64,000 bases of DNA from Paracentrotus lividus (Eukaryota; Echinodermata; Echinoidea; Camarodonta; Echinidae): the NCBI GenBank assembly GCA_940671915.1, contig CALNVZ010000554.1, forward strand, positions 240,304-304,303. Reading direction: 5' to 3'. The number at the start of each line of letters is the position of its first letter. Positions within the stretch are counted from its first letter, which is position 1. The notes beneath the pieces were generated by a model that was not told the DNA's origin, did not search any database, and saw only the letters and a program-made list of their open reading frames with translations. Of this stretch, positions 10,738 through 21,630 are shown in pieces. A program made the position numbers and the translations under genes.

Positions 10738-10965
10738 CCCAGAAGGAAAAACCAGTTGAGACCAGTAAGAAATTCCAACTGGTTATAGTTGAGTTTAATA
10801 CTGGAACCAGTTAAATCTAACTGTTTCCAGTTGAATTTAACTGGTCTCTTAGAGCCTATCGAGTGGCGATTTGACAGAATTGACCCAGACCAGTTCTAAA
10901 TTCCAGTTACACGAGTTGGTAACTGGTGTGTGTGTTTTAATCCCAGTAAGACCAGTTGGATTTTT
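10738..10965 (+). repeat. Left subterminal CCAGTT/AACTGG array
   Basis: Over 220 bp the words CCAGTT, AACTGG and GACCAGT recur at least ten times in both orientations. This mirrors the larger array at 17560-17953. It is probably the recognition region of the element's own transposase, by analogy with elements that carry subterminal repeats. Confidence 0.75.
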
Positions 10966-11125
10966 TTTAAAATAATGATTTTATTAGTTCATTTTGAGAT
11001 TTTATGTATTGTAGACTAAATACATTTTTTATATTTCACATTTCATTTTTCATTTTTCATTTTTTTTTTTTTAATGATTTTTTTTATTTTTATTTATTTT
11101 TATTCTTTTTAATTTATTAATCTTC

Positions 11126-11157
<32 letters not shown>

Positions 11158-11489
11158 TTGTTGAATACATGTCAGATAAATGCAACAGAGCATGCACGCA
11201 TAGACTAGATATATCCCATCATGGTGTTTCAGTCAATCAGCAGAGAGTTATTTTTTGAAATACCAGCAATCTCAGTTGGCGCATTGTTCTCTTAGTCTCA
11301 CTGGCGGTTGATGTTAGATGTTACCAGTTTACAGCAAATTTCCCTAATTGATCGAATGTAGATCTTGGATAAGTGATAATCAAGGTAAGAAATAATAAAT
11401 TGAATACTATAGTAGTATCCCATTTTAAGTAAAAACAATTCAGAAATGAATGATCCATCTATCGCTGCATTCACACATGTGTATTGTAT

Positions 11490-13331
11490 GTGCCCACATA
11501 TGAAGAGCTTGATTCCAAAAGGCGCTAAATCCACTTTTGACCAAAATGGATTTTATAGGTAAGGGGGCCGTCACACTGAGGTCGTTCTATAACGTTCTTG
11601 CCCGTTTTTGCCCGTTTAAAAAAAAATGCTGAACGGGCTTTAGTCGGGTTGGAACTTATAACTTTGAAAAATAATTTCTTGAATACGATGCTAGGCAGTT
11701 CATAAATAGTTCTCGTTACGTCAATTCCGTCTTTATCGCGTCCGCATACGTTGTTATCCAGTCAGAACGAGTAAACTGCTCGTTCACTCTATACCGTTCG
11801 TAGCACGTCCAAACGGTCAATAAAAGTGCCTATGCGCAGCATGATAAAAGTTAGGTACCCAGTTCGTAGTACGTCCTTCTCGTTCAGAGTAAGTCCTACC
11901 CGTTTAAGGAAACGTTGTCACTACGTTTAATTTTAGAACTTGAAGCCAGTACGATTTTTTTGAACATGTTCAAAAAATCGGAATGCCTTTCCGTTCTCTC
12001 CGTTCAGCCCGTTCGCCAAGTTCTTAAACAGATTGTAAACGGTCTTTACTAGATTCTAAAGGTCTGCACTACGTTCAGTCCGTGTGTAAACAGATTGAGT
12101 CCGTTCACCAAGAACTACCTAGAACGCAGTGAGAACTAGCTCAGTGTGACGGGAATTATGAATGCCGTTCTGTTTAAAAATTGAAACGTATGTTCGTAGT
12201 ACGTCTTCTCGTTCAGAGTAAGTCCTACCCGTTTAAGGAACGTTGTCACTATGTTTAATTTTAGAACTTGAATAATTAATATACAATCTCGTTTGTATGA
12301 CGTCCTAGCACATCTTTAGAACGATTTAAGTACGGCAATTTCGTTTGTAGTACGTCCATCGTTTCAGGTACGTTGCCACCCCCGTTAAATTTTGGAAGAG
12401 ATGGGCGCCCGATTTTTTAAACACTTTTTTGGAAATCCGACCGAGCTAGTCCATGAAGTTCGTAAACAGATCGTAAAGAAGTATTTACTACGTCCACTCA
12501 GTTTACACACAGACTATGCCCGTTCGGCAAAATTTGCAAGGACGTATTAGGAACGAGCTCAGTGTGACGGGGGTATTAATTAAGTGCATCTTAGGCATGG
12601 GAATCAAATGCAGTATATTGGATAAAAAATATTTTTTGGAAGTTTGAAAAAAATTGGTCACAAATATGAGTTTTATTCCAAAAGGAGCTAAAATCAAACG
12701 GTTTTATTCCAAAAGGCGCTAAATCCACTATGGTCATTTAGGATTTGTTTATTTAACCACTTTACCTAACAAAATACAATCTTTTAGCACATGTTGTGGC
12801 TACCAGCCTCCATCATCCTTGCAAAATTTTTAGATTATTAGAATAGTTTTCATAATTTTATGAATATTTTTGGATTTAGCTACTTTTGGAATAAAACATC
12901 GAAAATCCCGGTCTTGAAAAAGATAAGATATTAAAAAAAAATAATAATAATAATATTTTCAAAATTTAGACATCAGAAAAGTTGTATCTATACTCTGGTA
13001 GCAATATTCATGTGTTTCGTTTTGAATTTCATTTATTTATAGGATTTAAATCTACAAAAATTGGCATCTGACGGAGGTTTTATTCCAAAAGGCGCTAAAT
13101 CCATGGGAATTGAAATTATAAAAATTTCTTAAAAATTGAAATTGATAGCTAGATTTTTAAAAACGTGATTTAATTATTCGAGTACGATAGCTTTATCATA
13201 TATATCAAAATAAACTTACAATGGATAAGATAAAATGGTAAATTAAAAAACCTTGATTTACTCTAAAACACTAAAAGTGGATTTAGCGCCTTTTGGAATC
13301 AAACTCTTCATATAGTTTTTTATGTGGGTGT
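11490..13331. mobile_element. Non-autonomous element with ATTCCAAAAGGCGCTAAATC termini
   Basis: The left end (GCCCACATATGAAGAG, then GATTCCAAAAGGCGCTAAAT and CCACTTTT, 11492-11540) and the right end (13271-13331) are inverted copies. The core motif recurs inside at about 12671, 12703, 12885 (reverse) and 13081. It is nested in the 7.2-kb element and interrupted by the CGTTC-rich MITE. A relative at 58829-60297 carries the same architecture with a changed core. No coding sequence. Confidence 0.75.
11563..12573. mobile_element. CGTTC-rich MITE, partly tandem-duplicated
   Basis: The ends share CCGTCACACTGAG, then TCGTTC (11568-11586), inverted at GAACGAGCTCAGTGTGACGG (12551-12570). A second right end lies at 12141-12153. 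Blocks containing TTCGTAGTACGTC and AAGTCCTACCCGTTTAAGGA occur at 11860-11950 and again at 12188-12270, with a diverged third at 12330-12400, so the unit of about 330 bp has been duplicated. The interior is dominated by CGTTC, CCCGTTT and GTACGTC. No ORF. Confidence 0.7.
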
Positions 13332-14299
13332 TTCTAACATGTTGCAGCATGCAGCATCGATGCCGTTGGCCAATATGGTTTCGTAGTTTCTACATGAATT
13401 AATTCGTGTGTGTCTGTGAATATATTTTGATTTTAAAGTGTTACTTCGAAAAGTTCAAACAATAATATCAAGTAAATATTGCAATTTGTGAAAATCTACT
13501 GAATTGACTGCCAGGTTTTAAAGAACATTTCTCTGTTTTTTCTCCTCTCTCAGTTGCTGAGTTGAGCTAACCGGTGGCCAAGCTCAACAAGATAATCAGA
13601 AAAATCCAATATACTTAACTCGTCAGATCTATATTTTTTTAATGAAAAGAAGAAATTTACATTTGCAGATCCAGGATTTCAGGATGGGGGGGGGGGGAGG
13701 GGGCGGAGGGTGGTACCAGCGCCCTTGCCTAAATCCGCCACTGAATGTTTGATTGGTTTTGCTGGCACGCGTCTTTCAATTTTGAATATTTAGATTCTAC
13801 TCCAGTGCGTTGGTCGCAACAGGTTGTACGTGCAACTGTCTACGACGGATTTCTTAAAGTTAGAATTCTAGTTTCTTTTCAGATACACACATTGCAGGTA
13901 TGACATGAAGGAGGTTAAATTACAAATTGGCTCACGACAGCTAATACGCTATGCAAGGCAAGCTATGTTATGCGGTGGTTACAACAAGGTGTAGGCTACG
14001 GGGCTCCTGCATGCAGTTAACATCGCATGCATGGCATGCACGTTGCAATTTGTCTTGCATTTTTTAGACGTTGTGGGCCAATTTCTGTGATTTCCAAGTT
14101 TTCTATGTAAAGCCTAAAGGTATTGTAAAAACTTCCTATGTGTCGTACCTGCAACGTACCTGCAGGTACATGTGATAGAGAGTTACATGCTGTACTTATT
14201 ATAAATAAAAGGTACATGTAATCTGAACATTTTTTTCCTGGTTATTTCGGGATTTTTCTTTTCTTCAGGTATTGTAATTATTAGTTGATGAGCTTTTCT
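13332..14299. other. No gene; one GATCC-family fragment
   Basis: AT-rich stretch inside the 7.2-kb element. At 13664-13745 a short piece begins GCAGATCCAGGATTTC, contains a poly-G run and ends AAATCCGCCACTG. This is the dispersed GATCCAGG family seen at seven or more places in the window. Nothing else is recognisable. Confidence 0.5.
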
Positions 14300-15412
14300 T
14301 GTGTGTATAATTACATCATTTTAATTAATTCATGTGTGTACATTTATACAGAATTGACTGCTCTATCCTGCATCCAAAATCAAGAACGGCTCACATTTAC
14401 TTCATCGAAGCCTGCAGCATGTGTTTCCTGAGACAGAGGTTAGGAAATTATCAATGTAGGCCTGACTGTGTACCTGAAATCATGGTACCTAACAGGTAAA
14501 AAAAAATAATATGCGTAACATCCCCACCCCCTTGTACCTGTTTGCATGTTTACGTCAGCCAGCTGTGAGTTTTATATGGTTTTCGTTGAAAATAGATTAT
14601 AAATATTATTTTTTTTAATATGGGGATTTAGAAAATAAAGTAAACAGTAAGTGTGCTAAGAATGATCACTTATCTTTTCCATATAAAAATAAGAATCTGA
14701 TATAGAAGATATCTAACTCTTTGAGGTGTACAGAAAACTTAATTGATGTAGAGCTAATAATACATTTGCAGGAATCACACTATTTTGTTTATAATGACAT
14801 CATTTTAATTAATTCATATTTGTACAGCATCCAGAATCGAGGAAGTCTCACATTTACTTCATCAAAGCCTGCAGCTGTACAATAACAACATGTGATTCCT
14901 GAGACAGAGGTAAGGGAATTATCAATGTGTTGAGAATTAATTGAATGATTGTTTACCTGTAATCATGGTACATAACATGCAGTGGTGGATCCAGGCGGGG
15001 GCACAGGGGACCCACGCCCCCTCTATAACTTGAAAACCTCTCATTCACCGTACATGTTAAAATCCGAAGATGTCGCCCCCTCCCCCCTATCCTGAATTCC
15101 TGAATCCGCCACAACCAGGCAAATAATTAATATGGGTAACATCCACACCCCCATGTACTTGTTTATTTGCATGTTTAAGTTTTATATGGCTTTCGTTGAA
15201 AATAAATTATAATTTTTATAAATATTTTGTTTCTCCTTCAATATGGGGTTTTTGAAAATAAAGCAACTAGTAAGTGTGCTCAAAATAATCATTTATCTTT
15301 TCCATATGAAAATAAGAATCTGATATGGAAGACATGTAACTCTTTGAGGTGTGCAGAAAACTGTTAATTGATGTAGGTCTAATAATACATTTGTAGGAAT
15401 CGCACTTTTGTT
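14300..15412 (+). repeat. Tandem duplication carrying an exon-like segment twice
   Basis: Copy one (about 14300-14785) and copy two (about 14790-15412, enlarged by an insertion at 14982-15113) align along their length. Shared blocks include TCACATTTACTTCATC, CCTGAGACAGAGGT, GTTTTATATGG and AGGAATC. In each copy a segment is bounded by a pyrimidine-rich TACAG on the left and GAG/GTWAGG-type sequence on the right (14352-14438 and 14827-14910), which is splice-site-like. All three frames contain stops, so any exon would be noncoding or untranslated. Confidence 0.65.
14982..15113. mobile_element. Short GATCC-family MITE
   Basis: Begins GTGGTGGATCCAGG and ends CCTGAATCCGCCAC, an inverted pair. 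It is present in the second tandem copy but absent from the first, which documents insertion. Its middle has C-rich runs. The same termini appear as fragments at 13664, 24890, 27628, 31605, 42060, 48105 and 48530. Confidence 0.8.
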
Positions 15413-15491
15413 TTGAAGTACTTTTTTTTTTAAACACCATTGACTGCATGTAAATATTATTTCTTTTATTTCCATCTTCCCCTTTGCTTTA

Positions 15492-15700
15492 GGTGGCTAC
15501 CATCATTTGAAACTAGAATGGACTTGGACCATCTGAAGTTAAATTTGGCAGGGAAAAAAAACCTTCGGCTCACGTTGATGTTCGATGATGTTTGCAAATT
15601 CTGAGCAGAATTACCATCCAGTATTTGATATATCTCCTAACTATTGCCACATGGATTTTCTTATTTGACTAATAAATATACATGTCTAGCTGTATTTAGC
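15492..15700 (+). other. Candidate terminal exon with polyadenylation signal
   Basis: A pyrimidine tract and acceptor (CCCCTTTGCTTTAG) precede 15492. A frame of about 36 codons runs from the acceptor to TGA at about 15601 (WLPSFETRMDLDHLKLNLAG is its start), and AATAAA lies at 15671. Together with the two exon-like segments upstream this could be the end of a spliced transcript. The peptide is not recognised and there is no transcript evidence. Confidence 0.3.
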
Positions 15701-17414
15701 CAATTAACATCAATCTGCACACATTAAAATCACAGTGTGGAAACAATTTTCATTGATTGAACATGACATAATACTTTTGGAAATGATATATTAAAGCCTT
15801 CGTTTTAATACCTGATATGGCTGCAACAAGGAGACAATTATATTCAGCTGCTTCTATATTTTTTCGAAGACAGCGAAATGGCTTAGCATTGGCTTGACTC
15901 CTACATTTACTTTGGGAATTCAGTGTGTGTTGGTGCAAGGATAGTTTAACTTTGAAGTAAATCCTCACATATACCAGGTAGTGTCCCCTCTGCAATCATT
16001 TGCTGGCTCATCATTGAAAAAAAACATATCAACTTAGCGAAACCCAGGTCATCAAACTTCTACAGGAGATACACTCCTGGGTGGTCACTGGTGCCTCCAT
16101 TTCTTTTTTTTTTTTTGTTTATTCTTTTTTTTTTTTTGTACAGGTCTGCTGTACCTTTTATTAAGTATGTTTTTTGATGCATCGTGTTCTTACATGTGTA
16201 TAATGTTATCATTATGTTGCAAAATTCAGCTTTTTGTGTACATATTGCCATAATGGACGGGCCTGGGTTCTAAGAAGCCCCTATTACATTGAGTATGTAT
16301 ATTACTGATTACTGATGTATCCTGATTTAATCTATCAAGGCTTATGACAAACCAGGGCTCCATATTTCATGAAACCTACTTCAATAGCATTTTTTTTTTT
16401 TTTTTTTTTTTTTTGTGCACAAGTCTGTTTGAATTTTAAGGTTGTCTAAAAGTCCTTTCATGTAAATTTGCCTGAAACATATACCGGGTAGTCGTGTGAT
16501 GTAATGATGATAGCTCGGTTGGACATCCTTGTACTATTTTCCTTTAACCACTTGTCTGCGGACCTCGTAATGTTTCGTACTTGGCATTCGTACACTGTGC
16601 GATGACCGTGCAATATTAAGTGCTCGTGCTATTGTCTGAGCTTTGCCTGCGTCACGCTTGTCATACCCGTACTGTGCAACTAGCACCATGCAGCAGTCAA
16701 ATGGTTAAAAAATTTGGGATGGGACGGGGTGCAGATACCGTTCCAGGATTTCTTTTCAATGCTGTAAACTGTTTTGATCCTTATAATATCAATTTTTTTA
16801 CTCAAGTTATCTCTTAAATATACCTCGATAACTAATAATATGCTGAGATCAATCTTCTTTGTATAATACAATTACAATTCTATTGTGATTATTTCCAGTA
16901 ATCAAATGTCAATGTAATTTGCAGTACATTAATTTTTCAAGGACATGTGCACATGTTTGATATATGTTATCATAGGAGTAGACTACTTCAACAACTAAGT
17001 TTAGTAATCTTATTTGTTTTTGTTTTTTTAACACAGATTATTTATATTGATGCATATGTGTAGTCTTGTTGGCCTTAGTAAAAGGTGTAGAAGATGAATT
17101 GCAGTACGATAGAAATTTGGACTTACAACTACATAATTGCCACACAACATAGAACTGAATCCTTGAAAATCTTGAAAAATAATAAATCAGAACTAAAGTA
17201 TTAATTTAAACTTTTCTATTTCATTTATATTTCTACATTGCCAAATAATATTGCATTCTGTTTTGCATAAAATATAAATAAAGGATTGTAACTTTGATCA
17301 TGTAAATACTTTTTAACTTCAATTCAATATTTGAATACATTGTAGAACATTGCGTGAAATTGAATGTGTATGTACATGTATGTTTGATTGTATCGATAAC
17401 AAGTGTGGATAGGT

Positions 17415-17476
<62 letters not shown>

Positions 17477-17524
17477 CGTGGCTGGTTATTTAAAGTGCAT
17501 ACTATAGTCCATGTATTCAAGGTG
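15701..17524. other. No gene; AT-rich with homopolymers
   Basis: Poly-T runs at about 16101-16140, 16390-16413 and 17418-17474. The stretch 16490-16740 is less AT-rich but has no motif I recognise. Lysine- and phenylalanine-repeat frames across the poly-T run are artefacts. Confidence 0.6.
17418..17474. repeat. Poly-T run of about 57
   Basis: A single uninterrupted T tract near the right subterminal array of the 7.2-kb element. Its length is likely polymorphic or poorly resolved by sequencing. Confidence 0.95.
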
Positions 17525-17539
17525 ATTTTAAACTGGTGT

Positions 17540-17953
17540 GAAATTTGTCCTAAATCAAATGTTACTGGTCCAGTTAAATTTGACCAATTGGATTGCTATT
17601 GGTCCAATTGAATTTGATCAGTTGAATTGTTACTGGTCCAGTTGAATTGTTACTGGTCCAGTTGAACTGTTACTGGTCTGGACCAGTAACAATTCAACTG
17701 GTCTGGACCAGTAAGAATTTAACTGGTCTGGACCAGTAACAATTCAACTGGTCTGGACCAGTAACAATTCAACTGGTCAAATCCAACTGGACCAATAACA
17801 ATCCAACTGGTAAAATTTAACTGGACCAGTAACGATTCAACTGGTATATCCAACTGGACCAGTTTTCACTTTTCAGGGTATACCAGTTGGCTTCAACTGA
17901 TCCAACTGGTCTGGTTTCAACTGGTCTGGTTTCAACTGTTTTTTCCTTCTGGG
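17540..17953 (-). repeat. Right subterminal ACTGGTCC array with palindromic junction
   Basis: Units such as TTACTGGTCCAGTTGAAT repeat in one orientation until about 17675, then flip: the centre reads TTACTGGTCTGGACCAGTAA, a perfect 20-bp palindrome. They continue inverted until 17830 and end in two copies of GGTCTGGTTTCAACT before the terminus. The array is longer and more regular than the left one. Confidence 0.85.
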
Positions 17954-18089
17954 AATAGAAAACATGGTGTCCTGATGTTTTGACTGATCTTCATGAATAC
18001 TTATCCCGATGGTCACCTTACCCAGTGTTTCCTGAGGTCATCGTTAATCCGTTGTATAACTGTCCACATACATGAAATCATGGACCCTG
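17954..18089 (-). repeat. Right arm of the large inverted repeat, middle part
   Basis: AATAGAAAACATGG, TTTTGACTGATCTTCATGAA, GGTCACCTTACCCAGTG and ATGAAATCATGGACCCTG match the minus strand of 4840-4985. It is interrupted on both sides by insertions (10738-17953 and 18090-19545). Confidence 0.9.
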
Positions 18090-19545
18090 CACGTACGTTT
18101 CTCGTCTATTGGTTGTGTGTTCTCCTGGCGGAGGGCGCCATATTGGTTTGAGGTGCGCGCGCACGCTAGTTTTCGTGTGCAACGTGAGCGGTCGGTAATT
18201 TGTTGTAATGTTTTTCTCAAGCAGTAGAAACGAGTTGGACAGCAAAATTAAAAAAAACCCACCGAAATACATCAAAAGTGGCAAAATGGTGCATATGCAT
18301 CTTGAATTTGGAGATGGTGTATCAAATAAACTAATTCGACAAACAGTTGGGACTTATTTCGCTCAGTTATTTATGCATCTTGGAAGCCTGATCAAAACGA
18401 CGAATTTTGGGGTTATAAAATCATAGTTTTTCAATATCTCTACCGTTTTTTGATATTTTGAAAAAAATATGAAGTGTTAATTAGAAGTTACTCTGAAACC
18501 GATACCGGTTGTTGTTTAAGGAGGATAGTTTTTTTTGAACATTGGAGACACAATCCTGGAATAATCACTTGTGAAACCCAACGTCGAAATAATTAGCAAA
18601 ACACCGGAATGGGATCTGGAAAATTTGGCCGATGTCACGGCGTATATAAGCCTACCTTAACGCGCACTGACATTTTTATTGTTCTGGCGAGTTTCAAATA
18701 CAATATAAATTAATTTTTCCCTACTGCAGCATTAATCCAACGAACATAGACATACAATTGTATTTCCACACTACCAAATTTTAATTTCGATTATTGATTA
18801 TCCAACATTAAATCAATAAAACTATCGATCTCGACATAACTGCATTAGAACTAATGTACTTGATTCACGAACTCTATGGTTTTTATTTGTTAAACGAAGA
18901 GAAGATTTTCACCGTGATTTCAAAGGGCGTCCCACACGTCAAAAAATATCCTCCATCATAACACCAACAACCGGTATCGGTTCTGTTAACTTCCTAAAAT
19001 TAAGCCATTCTTCATGTTTTTTTCAAAATATCACAAAAGCAGGTAGGATAATAAAAAAATAATGATTTTATAAAAGCAAATGCATAATCAAATTTCTTAA
19101 TTCTGGTTTAGTAACACACAATCCAAATCGTCATTTTGAGCACTCTCTAAAAGTGGGACCATAGAAAAACCAAACCTTGTGTGTTTTATTAGATATATCT
19201 TCCAAACACCAATATCAAAGTTAGAGGATTTGTATCTTCACAACGTTGTCGCTTTTTGCATTTATTTCTAGTGGATTTTTTCTACTCTTTGTCCCTTCGG
19301 TGCTCTTGTTGTTAGCATGAAAAAAAACACAGAACATAAATCGAACGGCCCTTAGTCGCACAAAGATGACAACTAGACCCGCGATGGTCACAACACAACG
19401 TGCATCTATCTACGACTTCTCATATTGTGTATTGGCGTGGAGAGTTGAACGTTTCACTTAGACGTGATGTGACCATGGAAATCCAAACATGTGACCACCG
19501 CACAATATGGCTGCGCACGCCAAGATCCAAGGAGGAACGTACGTG
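18090..19545. mobile_element. 1,456-bp element with CACGTACGTT ends and CCTG duplication
   Basis: The termini are CACGTACGTT (18090) and AACGTACGTG (ending 19545), with further imperfect pairing (GCCATATTG in both ends). CCTG flanks it (18086-18089 and 19546-19549). The uninterrupted arm at about 4840-4855 reads ATCAGGGTCCATGA on the plus strand, confirming insertion. The halves are diverged inverted copies: CCGATACCGGTTGTTG near 18499 pairs with CAACAACCGGTATCGG near 18967, and TTTTGATATTTTGAAAAAAA with its complement near 19025. A 72-codon frame (18208-18426) lies in the left half without a recognisable motif. A 4-bp duplication and CAC ends would suit Chapaev-type elements; this is tentative. 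Confidence 0.9.
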
Positions 19546-19848
19546 CCTGATAATCAGCTTTATGATAAGTCCTTCTCGTTGCCGTTAATCCCTACTGATC
19601 TCAAATCACCTACCTGTGTATTTTCTTGTGTTAACGTTAATTGCCAGTACATTTTGAACTTGACCCATTATTTCCTCAATGCCATTAATCCATATTGGTC
19701 TCAAAACACCTACCTGTGTATTTTTCTATGTCTTGTTTATTCTTACCAGCACATTTTTAACTTGACCCATTATTTCCTCAATGCTATTAATCCCTAGTGG
19801 TCTCAAAACACAGCTACATGTAACATAATATGAATCTACACATGGCCT
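19546..19848 (-). repeat. Right arm of the large inverted repeat, outer part
   Basis: Contains ATAATCAGCTTTATGA, CGTTGCCGTTAATCCCTACT and two copies of the AACTTGACCCATTATTTCCT subrepeat, matching the minus strand of 4568-4850. Homology stops at AATCTACAC (19840-19848), the outer end of the inverted repeat. Confidence 0.9.
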
Positions 19849-21140
19849 CTGTCAATGGTAACTTTATCCTGATGGACACTTCGTGTCCATCCGGTTTATG
19901 ACAAAACTTGTTAACAGGAAACATGGCTTCCTGAACATTACCTTTATCTCATCCGTTTCCGGAAGTCTCTGGAAGGTCACCTTGAATCCGTTACGTAACT
20001 TTAATTTCCGGATGAAAGTGGTCCATACAGCCCTATCTTTTCTTGTATTATAAATATATCATCGATTTATGTTAATGCATCCATATGTTGATTAGGTCAA
20101 GTGCGGTTCCAAGAATTACATTTTCTATAGATTGTGCAGGCCTTAATGTCTGGGGACAATTGTTAGTTTTCAGGTTTTCTAATACAACATGGGTAAATCT
20201 ATTTGATCTACTAACAGTTTTGTTTACATTCCCCTTGGTCTAATACATGCTTCGTCTTATTCCCAAATGTATATTCGGTATATTACTAATATGTTACAGT
20301 ACAAAATGAGCATCAGACTAAATGGGAATTAGACGACATTGTAAATATGTTGGTGTTAGACTTATCGGAATTAAACCATGTGTCGTGAGCAAAACGGTAA
20401 TTAGTCAAAGTGGGTGTAGGCTACTTGGAAATTCACTGTTAGTTGTATGTACAACAGAACTAAGCTTTAATAAACAAAGAACCCGATCTCTCTCTTTTTT
20501 TTTTATTATTGTTTATTTTTTTAATAATAATGGATAATATCTACTTGAAATTTTCAAGGATATGGTGCCTACCTGCAGGGCGTTGACAAATACTGTAATA
20601 CTTAGATGTACAAGAACTCCTGGTCCATTTTCCATGACCACCAATAACTTTATTAGACACAAAATAACCGCATACTGGTGTCGAGCCACTTGTAGATGAC
20701 ATCAGATTGACAAACCTTTTAAATAGAAATTGAAACGCATTCTACAGTGAATAATGATAGTCACAAGTGCAGGAATTTGATTAGGGGGACATAAATATAT
20801 GTAAATTGATGTGCCTCTAACGGTCAAGATAAGGAGTTTGAAATGGTAATGAGAAGTCAGGAAAATAGGTACATTAAAAGAAAAATAATAAGTACGTTCC
20901 CAAAAGGTACTAAGCGGCTTTCGGAGCACTACGGTAGCATGACTACGGTAGCTCTCCAGAGCAAAAATCGAACTGCGCATGCGCAACTCCCTTGTTGCTA
21001 CCGTCTTCTTCCCAAACAAGACGGTAGTCGAGCGTTTTAGCGTACGGTGTATAATGACTACGGTAGGCATAGTCTTGGTATGTTTTATGTACATACAATC
21101 AAAGAAATACATTTCAATGATAAAGCGCAAATGGAAGGAT
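19849..21140. other. No gene; diverged arm relic and a small hairpin
   Basis: At 19871-19891 GATGGACAC and GTGTCCATC form a 9-bp stem with a TTC loop. At about 19915-20020 words such as GAAACATGG, GGTCACCTT and AATCCGTTACGTAACT resemble 17960-18060, suggesting a decayed third copy of an arm segment. The stretch 20100-21140 shows nothing beyond ACTACGGTAG repeated at about 20930, 20943 and 21057. Confidence 0.5.
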
Positions 21141-21149
21141 GAAATGTAT

Positions 21150-21535
21150 AATAGAAATGAAAGTTGAAGGACAAAACAGAGAAAAATATAAGAACTTATT
21201 GAAGAGAAGAGAAAAGAAGAATAAAACAAAGAAATACATAAGAATTTATAGGAGACAAGAGAAAGGAGGGATAAAACAAAGAAATACATAAGAATTTATA
21301 GGAGAGAAGAGAAAAGAAGGATAAAACAAAGAAATACTTAAGAATTTATAGGAGAGAAGAGGAAAGAAGGATAAAACAAAGAAATACATAAGAAATGATT
21401 GAAGAGAAGAGAAAAGAAGGATGAAACAAAGAAATACATAAGGATTTAGAGGAGAGAAGAGGAAATAAGGATAAAACAAAGAAATACATAAGAAATGATT
21501 GAAGAGAAGAGAAAGGAGGGATAAAACAAAGAAGT
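21150..21535 (+). repeat. 50-bp minisatellite
   Basis: Seven to eight units of 50 bp built on ATAAAACAAAGAAATACATA, AGAATTTATAGGAGAGAAGA and GAAAAGAAGG. Some units have TGATTGAAG in place of the TTTATAGG part, in a roughly alternating pattern. The long Phe/Leu/Ser-rich minus-strand frames over this stretch are translations of the repeat. Confidence 0.92.
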
Positions 21536-21539
21536 AAGT

Positions 21540-21630
21540 GCTAAAGGACGCACTATCCAATTGTGTGAAAATTTGCACTTCTTTTCTTTAGTTTCAATCT
21601 TCAAGGTTTCTGTAATAGCGTCCTTTAGGC
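21540..21630. repeat. Small inverted-repeat unit
   Basis: CTAAAGGACGC at 21540 is matched by GCGTCCTTTAG ending near 21629, an 11-bp perfect inverted pair around about 70 bp. It could be a tiny MITE. No clear flanking duplication. Confidence 0.5.

Larger units (their letters stand above)
10738..17953. mobile_element. 7.2-kb terminal-inverted-repeat element with ACTGG/CCAGT arrays
   Basis: The ends are inverted: CCCAGAAGGAAAA at 10738 and TTTTCCTTCTGGG ending at 17953, continuing into shared CAGTTGA and ACTGGTCT words. Comparing the flanks with the left arm of the large inverted repeat near 4980 (TATCAATAGAAAACATGG on the minus strand) shows an uninterrupted target, with AA on both sides (10736-10737 and 17954-17955) as a possible 2-bp duplication. 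No transposase was found; the interior is AT-rich with further insertions. Subterminal clusters of one motif plus a short duplication recall CACTA-like elements, but the terminal bases do not settle the superfamily. Confidence 0.85.

Noticed and set aside
17233..17611. Frames with poly-Lys or poly-Phe
   Set aside because: They cross the poly-T run at 17418-17474.
18208..18426. 72-codon frame as a transposase fragment of the 1,456-bp element
   Set aside because: No catalytic motif; the matching inverted half is full of stops, so coding is unlikely.
20702..21578. 195- and 110-codon minus-strand frames rich in Phe, Leu and Ser, membrane-protein-like
   Set aside because: They run over the 50-bp minisatellite; the hydrophobic pattern is the repeat unit translated.
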